DNA of 64,000 bases from Salinarimonas soli. Its GTDB lineage: Bacteria; Pseudomonadota; Alphaproteobacteria; Rhizobiales; Beijerinckiaceae. The first letter of the stretch is position 1. Each line of letters starts with the position of its first letter. Below the pieces are notes generated by a model. That model was given only the letters and a program-made list of their open reading frames with translations, was not told the origin of the DNA and did no database searches. Shown here one piece after another: positions 54,674 to 64,000 of the stretch. Where the stretch lies: positions 1 to 64,000 of the forward strand of contig NZ_VUOA01000045.1 in assembly GCF_008386575.1 (NCBI RefSeq), in the 5' to 3' direction. The position numbers and the translations under genes were made by a program.

Positions 54674-54706
54674 GCCGGCCATGCGCGAGCGTGGTCGGCT
54701 TTTTTT
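54674..54706 (+). terminator. Strong intrinsic terminator after flgI
   Basis: GCCGGCCATGC (54674-54684) pairs with GCGTGGTCGGC (54689-54699) in an 11-bp stem with two G-U pairs and a GCGA tetraloop, followed by seven Ts. Confidence 0.9.
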
Positions 54707-54783
54707 CGTTCGCCCACCAAAGCAAAGCGAATGATTTGCATTCGTTAACAAAACGTATTCGCGTCGAGTTTTCCTCTTTTTTC

Positions 54784-54812
54784 TTGATCAATTTCCTGCC
54801 AATGTGTAAAAG
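54784..54812 (+). promoter_or_regulatory. Candidate promoter for flgE
   Basis: In the AT-rich region between the flgI terminator and flgE, TTGATC (54784-54789) and TAAAAG (54807-54812) are 17 bases apart, matching sigma70 spacing with imperfect boxes. The terminator just upstream means flgE needs its own promoter here. Confidence 0.35.
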
Positions 54813-54899
54813 CGATCCGCGAAAGTCAGCGGCGCGTCAGCCACGCGCAAGATTGTTGGCGTTCAATCCGTCCCAGCACGATCCGACAGGAGAGTTGGG

Positions 54900-56105
54900 A
54901 TGAGCCTTTATGGGGTGATGCGGACCGGCGTGTCCGGCATGTCGGCACAGTCGACGAAGCTCGCGACCGTCGCGGACAACATCGCGAACGCCAATACGAA
55001 CGGCTACAAGCGCGCGGAGACGCAGTTCTCCTCGATGATCCTGGACTCGGAAGCCGGGAGCTACACCTCGGGCGGCGTGACGCCCAACGTGCGCTACGCC
55101 ATCAGCCAGCAGGGCGCCCTGCAGTTCACCACCTCCTCCACGGACCTCGCCGTTCAGGGCAACGGCTTCTTCGTGGTGAGCGACGGGACCGGCACCCCCT
55201 TCCTGACCCGCGCCGGCTCCTTCGTGAAGAACTCCGACGGCGAGCTCGTCAACGCGGGCGGCTTCAAGCTCATGGGCGCGCCGATCACCGACGGCGTCAT
55301 GGCCCCGCTGCCCGCCAACAGCATGGCGAGCCTCGTGCCCGTGACCCTCAACCAGCTGGCGCTGGAGGCGACGCCCTCCACGGCGGGCCAGTTCGCGGCG
55401 AACCTGCCGGCGAACTCGGCTTTCAACAGCACGGTGAAATCCTCGCTCGTGGCCTACGACAACCTGGGCAACCGCAAGACCATCAACCTCACCTTCACGA
55501 ACAAGACCCCGGACGTGGTGCCCCCGGCCGTGCGCGCCACGGGCAGCTGGGAGGTGAGCGCCACGGTCGACGGCACGACGAGCGGCCCCTTCGCGATCGG
55601 GTTCGACACCTTCGGCCAGAGCTCGGGTCTGGGCGCCTTCAGCATCACCATCCCCGGCGGCGCGACCCTCGACCTCGACATGAACGGCTCGACCCAGGTT
55701 GCGGCCCCATACACGGTCCTGCGCGCCGCGGTGAACGGCAACGCGCCGAGCGCGGTGCGCGACGTCGAGATCTCGACCGACGGCACGGTGTTCGCGATCA
55801 TGGAGGACGGGACCCGCAAGGCCTCGTTCCGCATCCCCCTCGCCGACGTGCCGAGCCCCGACCGGATGAAGCCGCTCGCCGGCAACGTCTACGCGGCCAC
55901 CATGGAATCGGGCGACGTGCAGATCGGCCTGCCGGAGAACGGCGGCCTGGGCAAGGTGGTCGCGGGCGCCGTGGAGCAGTCCAACGTGGATCTCGCTGGC
56001 GAGCTCACCGCCATGATCGAGGCCCAGCGCAACTACACGGCCAATTCCAAGACCTTCCAGACCGGCTCGGACCTGCTCGAGCTCCTCGTCAACCTGAAGC
56101 GCTGA
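54900..56105 (+). CDS. flgE: Flagellar hook protein FlgE
   Basis: 401 residues. The N-terminal VMRTGVSGMSAQSTKLATV and DNIANANTNGYKRAE motifs and the C-terminal LTAMIEAQRNYTANSKTFQ helix are those of hook proteins. The middle carries the variable hook domains. It starts the flgE-flgK-flgL-flaF-flbT-flgD-fliQ series with GGAGAG upstream of the ATG. Confidence 0.93.
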   Translation: MSLYGVMRTGVSGMSAQSTKLATVADNIANANTNGYKRAETQFSSMILDSEAGSYTSGGVTPNVRYAISQQGALQFTTSSTDLAVQGNGFFVVSDGTGTPFLTRAGSFVKNSDGELVNAGGFKLMGAPITDGVMAPLPANSMASLVPVTLNQLALEATPSTAGQFAANLPANSAFNSTVKSSLVAYDNLGNRKTINLTFTNKTPDVVPPAVRATGSWEVSATVDGTTSGPFAIGFDTFGQSSGLGAFSITIPGGATLDLDMNGSTQVAAPYTVLRAAVNGNAPSAVRDVEISTDGTVFAIMEDGTRKASFRIPLADVPSPDRMKPLAGNVYAATMESGDVQIGLPENGGLGKVVAGAVEQSNVDLAGELTAMIEAQRNYTANSKTFQTGSDLLELLVNLKR

Positions 56106-56133
56106 TCCTCAGCCCAGACCCGGGACCGATCCC

Positions 56134-57549
56134 ATGAGCCTCTCCGTCGCGCTGAATTCCGCCCAGTCGTCGCTCTCCGCGACGGCGAGCCAGACGGCGA
56201 TCACCTCGCGCAACATCTCGGGCGCGGGCGACGCCTCCTATTCGCGCAAGGCCGGCATCGTCACGACCCTCGGCATCGGCTCGGTGCGCGTGGGCTCGGT
56301 CCAACGCGCCACGGACATGGCGCTGTTCCTCAAGATGCTCGGGGCGACCTCCACGGCCGCCTCGTCCCAGGCTCAGCTCGACGGATTGAAGGCGCTCGCC
56401 CAGACGGTGGGCGATCCCGAGAACGACACGTCGCTCGCGGGCGCGCTCGGCAAGTTCTCGGCCGCGCTCCAGACCTATGGCGACACGCCGAGCGACACGA
56501 TCCTCGCCCGTAACCTCCTCAACAGCGCCAAGGATCTCGCGGGCCAGCTCAACGACGCCCAGGCCGTCACCCAGGGCGTGCGCCAGAAGGCGGACGGCGA
56601 CATCGCGGCCTCTGTCGACCAGGTGAACTCGCTTCTCGCCAAGTTCGAGGTGGTGAACCGGCAGATCGTGTTCGGCACGGTCACGGGCGCCGACGTCACG
56701 GACCAGCTCGACGTCCGCGACAAGCTCCTGTCGCAGATCTCCGAGGAGATGGGCGTCTCCGTGGTCCACCGCGCCAACAACGACGTGGCGCTCTACACCG
56801 ACAGCGGCGTCACCCTCTTCGAGAAGACGCCCCGCACCCTCACCTTCGCCCGCACCTTCGGTCTCGGGCCCGGCTCCGCCGGCGCCGCCGTCGTCCTCGA
56901 CGGCGTGCCGATCACGGGCCCCACCTCGACGATGCCGATCAAGTCGGGGCGCATCTTCGGCAACGCCGTCCTGCGCGACGATACGGCCGTCACCTACCAG
57001 CGCCAGATCGACGAGGCGGCCCGGGGGCTCATCGAGGCCTTCTCGGAGGGCGGCGGCGGCCAGGGGCTCTTCACCGCGCCGGGCTACCCCGCCGCGACGG
57101 GCCTTGCGGGCGCGGTGCGGGCCAACCCGCTCGCCGACCCGGAGGCGGGCGGAAGCTTGGCGCGCCTGCGCGACGGCTTCACGGTCGCCTACAATCCCAC
57201 GAACGACGCCTCGTTCTCGGGCCGGCTCCAGCAGCTCATCGACGGGCTTTCGGCGCCCCGCGCCTTCTCGCCCGCCGCCGGCATCAACCCCACGGCCTCG
57301 CTGACCCGCTACATGGCGGCCTCGGCGAGCTGGCTCGAGGGGTCGCGCAAGCAGGCCAACGACGTCAGCGACTACAACAACACCTTCCTGGAGCGCACGA
57401 GCGAGGCCCTGTCGAACCAGACGGGCGTCAACCTCGACGAGGAACTCGCGCTGATGCTCGAGCTGGAGCGCTCCTACGGCGCGTCGGCCCGGGTCATCAC
57501 CGTGGTCGACACCATGCTCAAGACCCTTCTCGACGCAGCGAGGCCCTGA
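56134..57549 (+). CDS. flgK: Flagellar hook-associated protein FlgK
   Basis: 471 residues. The N-terminal SLSVALNSAQSSLSATASQT and SRNISGAGDASYSRKAG replace the usual NVANxNTxGY motif in a form seen in alphaproteobacterial FlgK. The C-terminal LALMLELERSYGASARVITV segment is typical of HAP1. It caps the hook at the filament junction. Five bases separate it from flgL. Confidence 0.92.
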   Translation: MSLSVALNSAQSSLSATASQTAITSRNISGAGDASYSRKAGIVTTLGIGSVRVGSVQRATDMALFLKMLGATSTAASSQAQLDGLKALAQTVGDPENDTSLAGALGKFSAALQTYGDTPSDTILARNLLNSAKDLAGQLNDAQAVTQGVRQKADGDIAASVDQVNSLLAKFEVVNRQIVFGTVTGADVTDQLDVRDKLLSQISEEMGVSVVHRANNDVALYTDSGVTLFEKTPRTLTFARTFGLGPGSAGAAVVLDGVPITGPTSTMPIKSGRIFGNAVLRDDTAVTYQRQIDEAARGLIEAFSEGGGGQGLFTAPGYPAATGLAGAVRANPLADPEAGGSLARLRDGFTVAYNPTNDASFSGRLQQLIDGLSAPRAFSPAAGINPTASLTRYMAASASWLEGSRKQANDVSDYNNTFLERTSEALSNQTGVNLDEELALMLELERSYGASARVITVVDTMLKTLLDAARP

Positions 57550-57554
57550 AAGCC

Positions 57555-58601
57555 ATGAAGACCACATTCGTGTCGAGCCAGGCCGTCGCCAAGGCGACCC
57601 GCCTGTCCGTGATGAAGATGCAGGGCGACGTCGCCAAGCATTCCCAGGAGCTGTCCTCCGGACGCTGGGCCGATGTCGGGCTCCAGCTCGGCCATCGCAC
57701 CGGGCACGCCGTGGAGCTGCGCCAGGAAATGGGCCGGATCGATGCGATCCTCGACACCAACGGGATGGTGGCCTCGCGGCTCGACACCTCGCAGGCCGCC
57801 CTCAAGGGCGTGCGCGAGACCGCCGAGCAGACGGTGGCCACCCTCGTGACCCTGCGCAACAACCCCGCGGCTGCCGGCATCGCCGGGCCGCAGGCCGCCC
57901 TCGACCTCAAGTCGATGACGGCGACGCTCAACACGAACTTCAACGGGCAGCACATCTTCGCGGGCATCAACACCGACGTGAAGCCCATCGCCGACTACGC
58001 CACGACCCCGCCCTCCCCCGCCAAGGCGGCCGTCGACGCGGCGTTCCTCGCCCGCTTCGGCATGGCCCAGACGGATCCGGCCGTGTCCTCGATCCCCGCG
58101 GCCGACATGGCGGACTTCCTGGACAACCAGTTCACGGCCCTGTTCGACGATCCCGCCTGGAGCGCCTGGTCGTCGGCCTCCGACACGAACGTGAAGTCGC
58201 GGATCTCGACGAGCGAGCTCGTGGACACCTCCGTGAACACCAACGAGCGCTCGATCCGCAAGCTCGCCATGACCTACACGATGCTGTCGGACCTCGGCGG
58301 CGAGCGGCTGGCGCCCGAGACCTACCAGGCCGTGGTGCGCAAGGCGACCGAGGTCGCGGGCGGCGCGGTGTCGGACCTCGCCAACCTCCAGGGCCGCCTC
58401 GGCGTCGCGGAGAACCGCGTGAAGACCGCGAACGAGAAGCTCACCATCCAGCGCGACATCCTCAACAAGGAGGTGCTCGGCCTGGAGGGCGTCGACAAGT
58501 ACGACACCGCGGCGCGGCTCAACGAGCTGATGACCCAGGTCGAGATGTCCTACTCGGTGACGGCGCGCATCCGCCAGCTCAGCCTGCTCAAGTACATCTG
58601 A
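57555..58601 (+). CDS. flgL: Flagellar hook-associated protein FlgL
   Basis: 348 residues, flagellin-like. The N-terminal LSVMKMQGDVAKHSQELSSG and C-terminal LMTQVEMSYSVTARIRQLSL helices form the D0/D1 core. It joins hook and filament. It follows flgK closely. Confidence 0.9.
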   Translation: MKTTFVSSQAVAKATRLSVMKMQGDVAKHSQELSSGRWADVGLQLGHRTGHAVELRQEMGRIDAILDTNGMVASRLDTSQAALKGVRETAEQTVATLVTLRNNPAAAGIAGPQAALDLKSMTATLNTNFNGQHIFAGINTDVKPIADYATTPPSPAKAAVDAAFLARFGMAQTDPAVSSIPAADMADFLDNQFTALFDDPAWSAWSSASDTNVKSRISTSELVDTSVNTNERSIRKLAMTYTMLSDLGGERLAPETYQAVVRKATEVAGGAVSDLANLQGRLGVAENRVKTANEKLTIQRDILNKEVLGLEGVDKYDTAARLNELMTQVEMSYSVTARIRQLSLLKYI

Positions 58602-58651
58602 GCGGCCCCGATCCTCGAAACCGTTTTGCAACCCTCCCCGAAGAGGCCGTG

Positions 58652-58999
58652 ATGTATCAGTTTTCCTACGCCGAGATCGTCCAGGACACCTGCAGCGAGG
58701 CCCGCATGCACGAGCGGCAGGCCATGGAGCGCGGGATCGCTCTTCTGAAGATCGCCCGGGACGCCGGCCCCGAGTCCCGCGAGACCGTGGAGGCCCTCCA
58801 CTACGTGCGCAGCCTTTGGGCCATCCTGATCGAGGATCTCGCCGGCCCCGAGAACGACCTGCCGGAGGCGCTGCGCGCCGATCTCATCTCCATCGGCCTG
58901 TGGGTCATGAAGGAGGTCGAGAACATCCGCTTCGGCCGCGTGACGAGCTTCGAGGACCTCATCGAGATCAACCAGACGATCTGCGAGGGGCTCAAGTGA
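58652..58999 (+). CDS. flaF: Flagellar biosynthesis regulator FlaF
   Basis: 115 residues from ATG 58652 (the codon just before is GTG); the MYQFSYAEIV start matches FlaF. FlaF promotes flagellin production and secretion in alphaproteobacteria, acting opposite to FlbT. Its stop overlaps the flbT start as GTGA. Confidence 0.92.
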   Translation: MYQFSYAEIVQDTCSEARMHERQAMERGIALLKIARDAGPESRETVEALHYVRSLWAILIEDLAGPENDLPEALRADLISIGLWVMKEVENIRFGRVTSFEDLIEINQTICEGLK

Positions 59000-59412
59000 G
59001 CAAGACCATGCGTCTGTCCCTGCGCGCCGGCGAGAAGGTCTACATCAACGGCGCGGTCCTCCAGGTCGACCGCAAGGTGACGGTGGAGCTTCTCAACGAC
59101 GTGGTCTTCCTCATGGAGAACCACGTCATGCAGCCCGAGGAGACCACCACGCCGCTGCGCCAGCTCTACTTCACGATCCAGGCCATGTTCGTCGATCCGA
59201 TCAACGCGCCGGCCGCCCGGGTCCTGTTCGACACCTACCACGCCTCGACGGCGCGCCACTTCTCGTCGCCCGAGATCCTCGACGGCCTCGCCGAGGTGCG
59301 CGCCCAGATCGAGGCGGGCCGCAACTTCGACGCCCTTAAGATCCTGCGCACCCTGTTTCCCGCCGAGGACCGCATCCTCGCCCGCCCCGCCGCATCCACC
59401 CGCGCCGCCTGA
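58996..59412 (+). CDS. flbT: Flagellin mRNA regulator FlbT
   Basis: 138 residues from GTG 58996 (ATG 59008 is a possible alternative). The core MRLSLRAGEKVYINGAVLQ and NDVVFLMENHVMQPEE matches FlbT, which binds flagellin mRNA to control its stability. The flaF-flbT pair without flagellin genes nearby implies flagellins lie elsewhere in the genome. Confidence 0.92.
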   Translation: MSKTMRLSLRAGEKVYINGAVLQVDRKVTVELLNDVVFLMENHVMQPEETTTPLRQLYFTIQAMFVDPINAPAARVLFDTYHASTARHFSSPEILDGLAEVRAQIEAGRNFDALKILRTLFPAEDRILARPAASTRAA

Positions 59413-59422
59413 GGAGGCCCCC

Positions 59423-59818
59423 ATGCAAGTCAACGCCGCCCCTCCCACCGCCGGCGCCCCCGCGGGCACCGCGCCCCCGCGCTCCAACAAGATGGATTAC
59501 GACGCCTTCCTGCGCCTCCTCGTGGCGGAGATGAAGAACCAGGATCCGACGAACCCGATGAAGGGCACCGAGCAGGTCGCCCAGTTCGCGCAGTTCGCCC
59601 TTGTGGAGCAGTCGCTCAACGCCAACAAGAAGCTCGACAGCCTGCTCTCGGCCTCGGCCCTGACCCAGGCCACGGGCATGATCGGCCGCGAGGTGTCGTC
59701 CGCCGACGGCTCGGTCACGGGCAAGGTGGCCTCGATCCGCATCGCGGAATCGGGCGCGGTCGCGACCTTGAGCGACGGGCGCACCCTCCCCTTGGGCCCC
59801 GGCGTGTCGATCCGCTGA
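59423..59818 (+). CDS. flgD: Flagellar hook assembly scaffold FlgD
   Basis: 131 residues with the diagnostic DYDAFLRLLVAEMKNQDPTN and PMKGTEQVAQFAQFALVEQS motifs, followed by a short C-terminal domain. It caps the growing hook. The last base overlaps the fliQ start (TGATG). Confidence 0.95.
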   Translation: MQVNAAPPTAGAPAGTAPPRSNKMDYDAFLRLLVAEMKNQDPTNPMKGTEQVAQFAQFALVEQSLNANKKLDSLLSASALTQATGMIGREVSSADGSVTGKVASIRIAESGAVATLSDGRTLPLGPGVSIR

Positions 59819-60084
59819 TGAACGCCATCGACTCCCTCGACCTCGTCCGCGACCTCATCTGGACCGTGATCTCGGCCTCCGGGCCCTGCGTCGTCGTCGC
59901 GATGGTGATCGGCATCGCCATCGCGCTCCTCCAGGCCCTCACCCAGGTCCAGGAGATGACGCTCACCTTCATCCCGAAGATCGTGGCGGTCCTGCTCATG
60001 ATCCTAGCGACCGCCCCCTTCATGGGCTCGCAGATCTACACCTTCACCGAGCGCGCCTATTCGCGCATCGAGCACGGCTTCTAG
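59818..60084 (+). CDS. fliQ: Flagellar export gate protein FliQ
   Basis: 88 residues with two membrane helices and the family motif ALLQALTQVQEMTLTFIPKI. It is part of the FliPQR gate. fliP itself is not in the window. Confidence 0.95.
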   Translation: MNAIDSLDLVRDLIWTVISASGPCVVVAMVIGIAIALLQALTQVQEMTLTFIPKIVAVLLMILATAPFMGSQIYTFTERAYSRIEHGF

Positions 60085-60191
60085 CCGGCGCCTGCTCCGG
60101 TAGGGGTCGCTGGCGGGGGCGACATCGCCGTCACCCTCGCGCAAGGCTCGTCCGGCATGGTCGGCGGGTCTAGAGTGGGACGAGGATCGGC

Positions 60192-62285
60192 ATGACGACT
60201 TCCGCGACGCTTCCCGCCGCCCAAACGGCGGGCCGCAGCCTGCGCGACGTGGGCTTCGCGACCGGCATCGTCCTCATCCTCACCATCCTGTTCCTGCCCA
60301 TCCCGAGCGTGCTCATCGACCTCGGGCTCGCGCTCTCCATCGCGCTCTCCATCCTGATCCTGATGGTGGCGCTCTGGATCGGGAAGCCGCTCGAGTTCTC
60401 GGCCTTCCCCACCGTGCTCCTCATCGTGACGATGCTGCGCCTGTCGCTCAACGTGGCGACGACCCGCGTCATCCTCTCCCACGGCGCCGAGGGCGACGGG
60501 GCGGCGGGCTACGTCATCGACGGCTTCGCGAAGCTCGTGATGAGCGGCGACTTCGTCATCGGCCTCATCGTCTTCGTGATCCTGGTCACCGTGAACTTCC
60601 TGGTGATCACCAAGGGCGCCACCCGCATCGCGGAGGTGGGCGCCCGCTTCACCCTCGACGCGATCCCCGGCAAGCAGATGGCGATCGACGCCGACCTGTC
60701 GGCGGGTCTCATCGACGACAAGGAGGCGCAGCTGCGCCGGCGCGAGCTGGAGGAGGAGAGCTCGTTCTTCGGCGCCATGGACGGCGCCTCCAAGTTCGTG
60801 CGCGGCGACGCCATCGCGGGCATCATCATCACGGCCGTGAACCTCTTCGGCGGCATCGTGATCGGCACGACCCGGCACGGCATGCCGCTCGCGGAAGCCG
60901 TCGACGTGTTCGTGAAGCTCTCCGTCGGCGACGGCCTCGTCACCCAGATCCCGGCCCTCATCACCTCGCTCGCGGCGGGCCTCCTCGTGTCGAAGGGCGG
61001 CACCCGGGGCGCCGCCGAGCAGGCGGTGCTGGGCCAGCTCGGCAAGCACCCCCGCGCCCTCGTGGTCGCCGCGAGCGTGATGGGGCTGCTCGCCCTCACC
61101 CCGGGCCTGCCCTTCTTCCCCCTCGCCTTCTTCGGCGGCCTGCTCGCCTTCGTGAGCTGGTTCGTGCCCCGCCAGCTGCGGGAGAAGCAGGAGCGCGAGG
61201 CGATCGCCGTCCAGGCCGAGAAGGCGCGCGAGGAGGTCGAGACCAAGGACTCGGTCAAGGAATCGCTCAAGACCGCCGAGATCGAGCTGTGCCTCGGCAA
61301 GCAGCTCGCCGCCGAGCTCCTCACCTCCCACGGCGAGCTCGCCCACCGGGTGAGCAAGATGCGGCGCAAGTTCGCCAAGCAGTATGGCTTCGTCGTTCCC
61401 GACATCAAGCTGTCCGACAGCCTGACCCTGCCGCGCAAATCCTACGAGATCCGCATCCACGGCACGCCCGTGGCGACGAGCGAGCTGCGCATCGGCGAGA
61501 TCCTCGTGATCCTGCCCGCCGGCAAGCCCAAGCCCGACCTGCCGGGCGACGAGGTGCGCGAGCCCGCCTTCGGCATGCCAGCCCTGTGGGTGTCGGATTC
61601 CTACGGCAACGAGGTGCGCCGCGACGGCTACACCACGGTCGACACCCTCTCGGTGCTCCTCACGCACCTCTCCGAGGTCATCCGCAACAACCTGCCGCAG
61701 CTCCTGTCCTACAAGGACATGCGCGCGCTCCTCGACCGGCTCGATCCGGAGTACAAGCGGCTCATCGACGACATCTGCCCGCAGCAGATCTCGTTCTCCG
61801 GCCTCCAGGGCGTGCTCAAGCTCCTGCTCGCCGAGCGCGTCTCGATCCGCAACCTCCACCTCATCCTGGAGGCCGTGGCCGAGATCGCGCCGCATGTCCG
61901 CCGCGCCGAGCAGGTGGTGGAGCATGTCCGCATGCGCATGGCGCAGCAGATCTGCGGCGACCTCACCGAGGGCGGCGCCCTGAAGGTGCTGCGGCTCGGC
62001 AACCGGTGGGACCTCGTGTTCCACCAGAGCGTCAAGCGCGACGGCAAGGGCGAGGTGGTGGAGTTCGACATCGATCCGCGCCTCCTGGAGGAGTTCGGCA
62101 CGGCGGCCTCGGCGGCGATCCGCCAGCGCATGGAGGACGGCCACACCTTCGTGCTCGTCACGGCGCCCGACGCCCGGCCCTATGTCCGCATGGTGGTGGA
62201 GCGCCTCTTCCCGACCCTGCCCGTGCTCTCCCACGTCGAGATCCCGCGGGGCGTCACGATCGACTCCATCGGCGCGATCGGATGA
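60192..62285 (+). CDS. flhA: Flagellar export gate protein FlhA
   Basis: 697 residues. Eight N-terminal membrane helices with the FHIPEP-type region [20 protein letters not shown], and a large cytoplasmic docking domain with [10 protein letters not shown]. It is the nonameric export gate. The start ATG 60192 is preceded by GGACGAGGATC. It overlaps fliR by four bases. Confidence 0.95.
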   Translation: MTTSATLPAAQTAGRSLRDVGFATGIVLILTILFLPIPSVLIDLGLALSIALSILILMVALWIGKPLEFSAFPTVLLIVTMLRLSLNVATTRVILSHGAEGDGAAGYVIDGFAKLVMSGDFVIGLIVFVILVTVNFLVITKGATRIAEVGARFTLDAIPGKQMAIDADLSAGLIDDKEAQLRRRELEEESSFFGAMDGASKFVRGDAIAGIIITAVNLFGGIVIGTTRHGMPLAEAVDVFVKLSVGDGLVTQIPALITSLAAGLLVSKGGTRGAAEQAVLGQLGKHPRALVVAASVMGLLALTPGLPFFPLAFFGGLLAFVSWFVPRQLREKQEREAIAVQAEKAREEVETKDSVKESLKTAEIELCLGKQLAAELLTSHGELAHRVSKMRRKFAKQYGFVVPDIKLSDSLTLPRKSYEIRIHGTPVATSELRIGEILVILPAGKPKPDLPGDEVREPAFGMPALWVSDSYGNEVRRDGYTTVDTLSVLLTHLSEVIRNNLPQLLSYKDMRALLDRLDPEYKRLIDDICPQQISFSGLQGVLKLLLAERVSIRNLHLILEAVAEIAPHVRRAEQVVEHVRMRMAQQICGDLTEGGALKVLRLGNRWDLVFHQSVKRDGKGEVVEFDIDPRLLEEFGTAASAAIRQRMEDGHTFVLVTAPDARPYVRMVVERLFPTLPVLSHVEIPRGVTIDSIGAIG

Positions 62286-63037
62286 CCGTGCCCCCGGCCG
62301 ACCTGATCCTCGCGGCCTTCCTGATCTTCTGCCGGATCGGCGCCTGCCTGATGGTGATGCCGGGCTTCGGCAGCGCCAGGCTACCGATGAAGACCCGGCT
62401 GTTCATCGCGCTGGGCGTGACGCTTGCCCTCACGCCGCCCCTCGTCGACATCGTGCTGCCGCTCGCGGCGGGCGCCGACCCGGCGCGGGTCGTCGTCCTC
62501 ATCGTCACCGAGAGCCTCGTCGGGCTCAAGATCGGCACCATCGCGCGCCTGTTCTACATGGCGCTCCAGACCATGACCCACGCCATCGCGAACTTCATCG
62601 GCTTCGGCGGCATGCCCGGCGCGCCCGTGGAAGATACCGAATCCCTGCCGCCGGTGACCACGCTCGTCACCATGACGGCAACCGCGCTCCTCTTCATCAC
62701 CGACCTGCACTGGGAGGTGTTTCGCGGCCTCGTCGCCTCCTACACGGTGATGCCGCCCGCCCTCTCCTACCAGACCCGCCTGTCGCTCGTGGAGATCACC
62801 GACCGGATCGGCGAGGCGTTCATCCTGTCGCTGCGGATCGCGAGCCCGTTCCTGATCTTCGGGGTCGTGGCGAACCTCGCCCTGGGGCTCATCAACAAGC
62901 TCGCCCAGCAGATCCCGATCTATTTCGTCTCCATGCCGCTGATGCTCGGCGCGGGGCTGTTCGGGCTCTACTTCCTGGTCGGCGAGTTCCTCGGCCTCTT
63001 CCATGCGGGCTTCGCCGCCTGGCTCACGGGACGCTAG
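62282..63037 (+). CDS. fliR: Flagellar export gate protein FliR
   Basis: 251 residues from ATG 62282 (ATGA overlap with flhA). Six to seven membrane helices, with [20 protein letters not shown] and [20 protein letters not shown], identify FliR. It joins FliP and FliQ in the gate. Confidence 0.93.
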   Translation: MTVPPADLILAAFLIFCRIGACLMVMPGFGSARLPMKTRLFIALGVTLALTPPLVDIVLPLAAGADPARVVVLIVTESLVGLKIGTIARLFYMALQTMTHAIANFIGFGGMPGAPVEDTESLPPVTTLVTMTATALLFITDLHWEVFRGLVASYTVMPPALSYQTRLSLVEITDRIGEAFILSLRIASPFLIFGVVANLALGLINKLAQQIPIYFVSMPLMLGAGLFGLYFLVGEFLGLFHAGFAAWLTGR

Positions 63038-63040
63038 ATC

Positions 63041-63448
63041 ATGACCGCCGGATCCCGCCGCCTCGACGCCGTCAAGCGTATCCAGTCCGTGCAGGCCCAG
63101 AAGCATCGCCTGGAGGAATGGCGCCTCGCCGAGGTGCAGCGCCGGGAGAACGAGAACCGGGCCACGCGCGAGGCGATCATCGCGGCCCTCGACGGCAGCA
63201 ACCCCCTCCACGGCCTGTTCGTGGCGGCGGGCGCGAAGCGCCTGGAGGCCTTGAGCGCGCAAGGGCACCGCCTCGCCGCCGAGCGGGCCGCCCAGGCCGG
63301 CGCCGCCCTGGAGCAGGCCCGGCGCGTGAAGGCCTGCGAGAAGCTCGTCGCGGTGGCCGAGCTCGCCTGCGAGGAGGAGCGGCGGCGCCTCGAGCTCCTG
63401 GACTACCTCGACGGTGCCTTCGCGGCAGGCGACGCAAGCCCCACGTAA
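63041..63448 (+). CDS. FliJ-like coiled-coil protein
   Basis: 135 residues starting three bases after fliR. Nearly all of it is charged coiled coil (RRLDAVKRIQSVQAQKHRLE, later AGAALEQARRVKACEKLVAV). Size, composition and position suggest a FliJ-type export chaperone, but similarity to known FliJ is too weak to be sure. A non-flagellar coiled-coil protein is the alternative. Confidence 0.65.
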   Translation: MTAGSRRLDAVKRIQSVQAQKHRLEEWRLAEVQRRENENRATREAIIAALDGSNPLHGLFVAAGAKRLEALSAQGHRLAAERAAQAGAALEQARRVKACEKLVAVAELACEEERRRLELLDYLDGAFAAGDASPT

Positions 63449-63498
63449 GCGGAGGGCTGTAGCGTCGGGGGACCTAGAGGAAACTGGAGGTCGCCCCC

Positions 63499-64000
63499 GT
63501 GTCGATCCGCCCGCCATCCGATATCGTCCTCGACGTCGTCCGCGCCGCCGACCCCGAGCGGCTCGCCGCCGCCACCTCGCGCCTGCAGACCTTCGCGGCC
63601 CAGAAGGGCGACGCGCCGGCCTTCGCCGAGGCGGTCGACGGCGTCTCGGCCCGCCGCGTCGCGCGGTCCGGCCCCCTCGACCCCGCCACGACGCTCGCGC
63701 GCCTCTCGGACGCCGGCGCCTCGCGCAGGGCGGAGGAGAAGGCGCCCATCAACGCCCCCTTCCGCCAGTTCGAGGCGGTGGTGCTTCGCAGCTTCGTCGA
63801 GTCCATGATGCCCACGAAATCCGAGGTCGCCTTCGGCAAGGGCACCGCGGGCCAGGTCTGGAAGGGCCTCCTCGCGGACGAGATCGGCGCCGCCATGGCG
63901 CGGGCCGGCGGCATCGGCATCGCCAAGCAGGTTGCGGCCGTGCATGGGCCGAAGGGCCCCAAGGCCGGCACCCCCGGCGACCAGGCCCTCTTCGAATCCC
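63499..64000 (+). CDS. flgJ: Rod-binding protein, FlgJ N-terminal type (cut by window end)
   Basis: From GTG 63499 the frame is open to the window end (167 residues). The segment FRQFEAVVLRSFVESMMPTK and WKGLLADEIGAAMARAGGIG is the Rod-binding domain of FlgJ, which caps and assembles the rod. Alphaproteobacterial members often lack the muramidase domain; whether this one does cannot be seen. Confidence 0.85.
   Translation, partial: MSIRPPSDIVLDVVRAADPERLAAATSRLQTFAAQKGDAPAFAEAVDGVSARRVARSGPLDPATTLARLSDAGASRRAEEKAPINAPFRQFEAVVLRSFVESMMPTKSEVAFGKGTAGQVWKGLLADEIGAAMARAGGIGIAKQVAAVHGPKGPKAGTPGDQALFES

Noticed and set aside
54700..54900. CtrA-type TTAA-N7-TTAA or sigma54 site before flgE
   Set aside because: Only a lone TTAAC half-site was found, and no TGGCAC-N5-TTGC element is visible.
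60081..62234. A 717-codon open frame antisense to flhA
   Set aside because: Same GC-rich shadow effect; sense flhA is full length and operon-linked.

Overview
This is a GC-rich (roughly 70 percent by eye), densely coded alphaproteobacterial window. The flagellar set (flaF and flbT beside flgK/flgL, DUF6468 between fliM and fliN), the RpiR-type inositol regulator, the HpnK-like and DUF6481 genes and the tungstate importer all point to Hyphomicrobiales (Rhizobiales). A Methylobacteriaceae-like genome (Methylobacterium, Microvirga or relatives) is my best guess. No rRNA, tRNA, CRISPR array or insertion sequence was seen.

Layout. 1-988: 5' part of an FtsK-type DNA translocase whose visible N-terminus has no membrane segments. 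1119-6376 (minus): one operon for an inositol-monophosphatase-family enzyme and a binding-protein-dependent ABC importer of AfuABC/FbpABC architecture. 6451-14793: RpiR-type regulator, iolG, an SDR oxidoreductase, iolC fused to a DUF2090 domain, iolD, iolE and iolB, a myo-inositol catabolic cluster without its own recognisable sugar importer. A 19-bp element is shared by both divergent promoter regions (6402-6420 and 8425-8443). 14982-19423: RND efflux adaptor and pump. 19623-22962: tungstate importer tupBCA with a divergent ModE/periplasmic-binding-protein-like regulator. 22943-26970: small envelope and stress genes (PRC-barrel protein, coiled-coil protein, fatty-acid desaturase, DUF6481, cold-shock protein, small membrane protein). 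27078-43443: mixed housekeeping and accessory genes, including a PHB-depolymerase-like esterase, a response-regulator/BLUF blue-light photoreceptor, an MFS transporter, murJ, a GT2 glycosyltransferase, an HpnK/ChbG-like deacetylase, an acyl-CoA desaturase, superoxide dismutase, an HWE histidine kinase, a branched-chain aminotransferase, a haloacid dehalogenase and an M20 peptidase.

43595-64000 is a flagellar locus on the plus strand: motA fliM DUF6468 fliN fliG flhB and an unknown gene; a cassette of secreted proteins with a probable frameshift (49407-50909); flgB flgC fliE flgG flgA flgI ending at a strong intrinsic terminator; flgE flgK flgL flaF flbT flgD fliQ; and flhA fliR, a FliJ-like gene and a rod-binding (FlgJ N-terminal type) gene cut by the window end. 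It supplies the switch, export gate, rod, P-ring protein and hook parts. fliF, fliI, fliP, flgH, fliL, motB and flagellin are not in the window.

The most interesting proposals are: (i) the 'iron-type' ABC importer probably carries a phosphorylated sugar or cyclitol, because its binding protein has His-Asp where ferric-binding proteins have Tyr-Tyr and it is co-transcribed with an inositol-monophosphatase-family enzyme next to the iol cluster; (ii) a REC-BLUF fusion photoreceptor with paired direct repeats upstream; (iii) the unknown cassette lodged within the flagellar locus.
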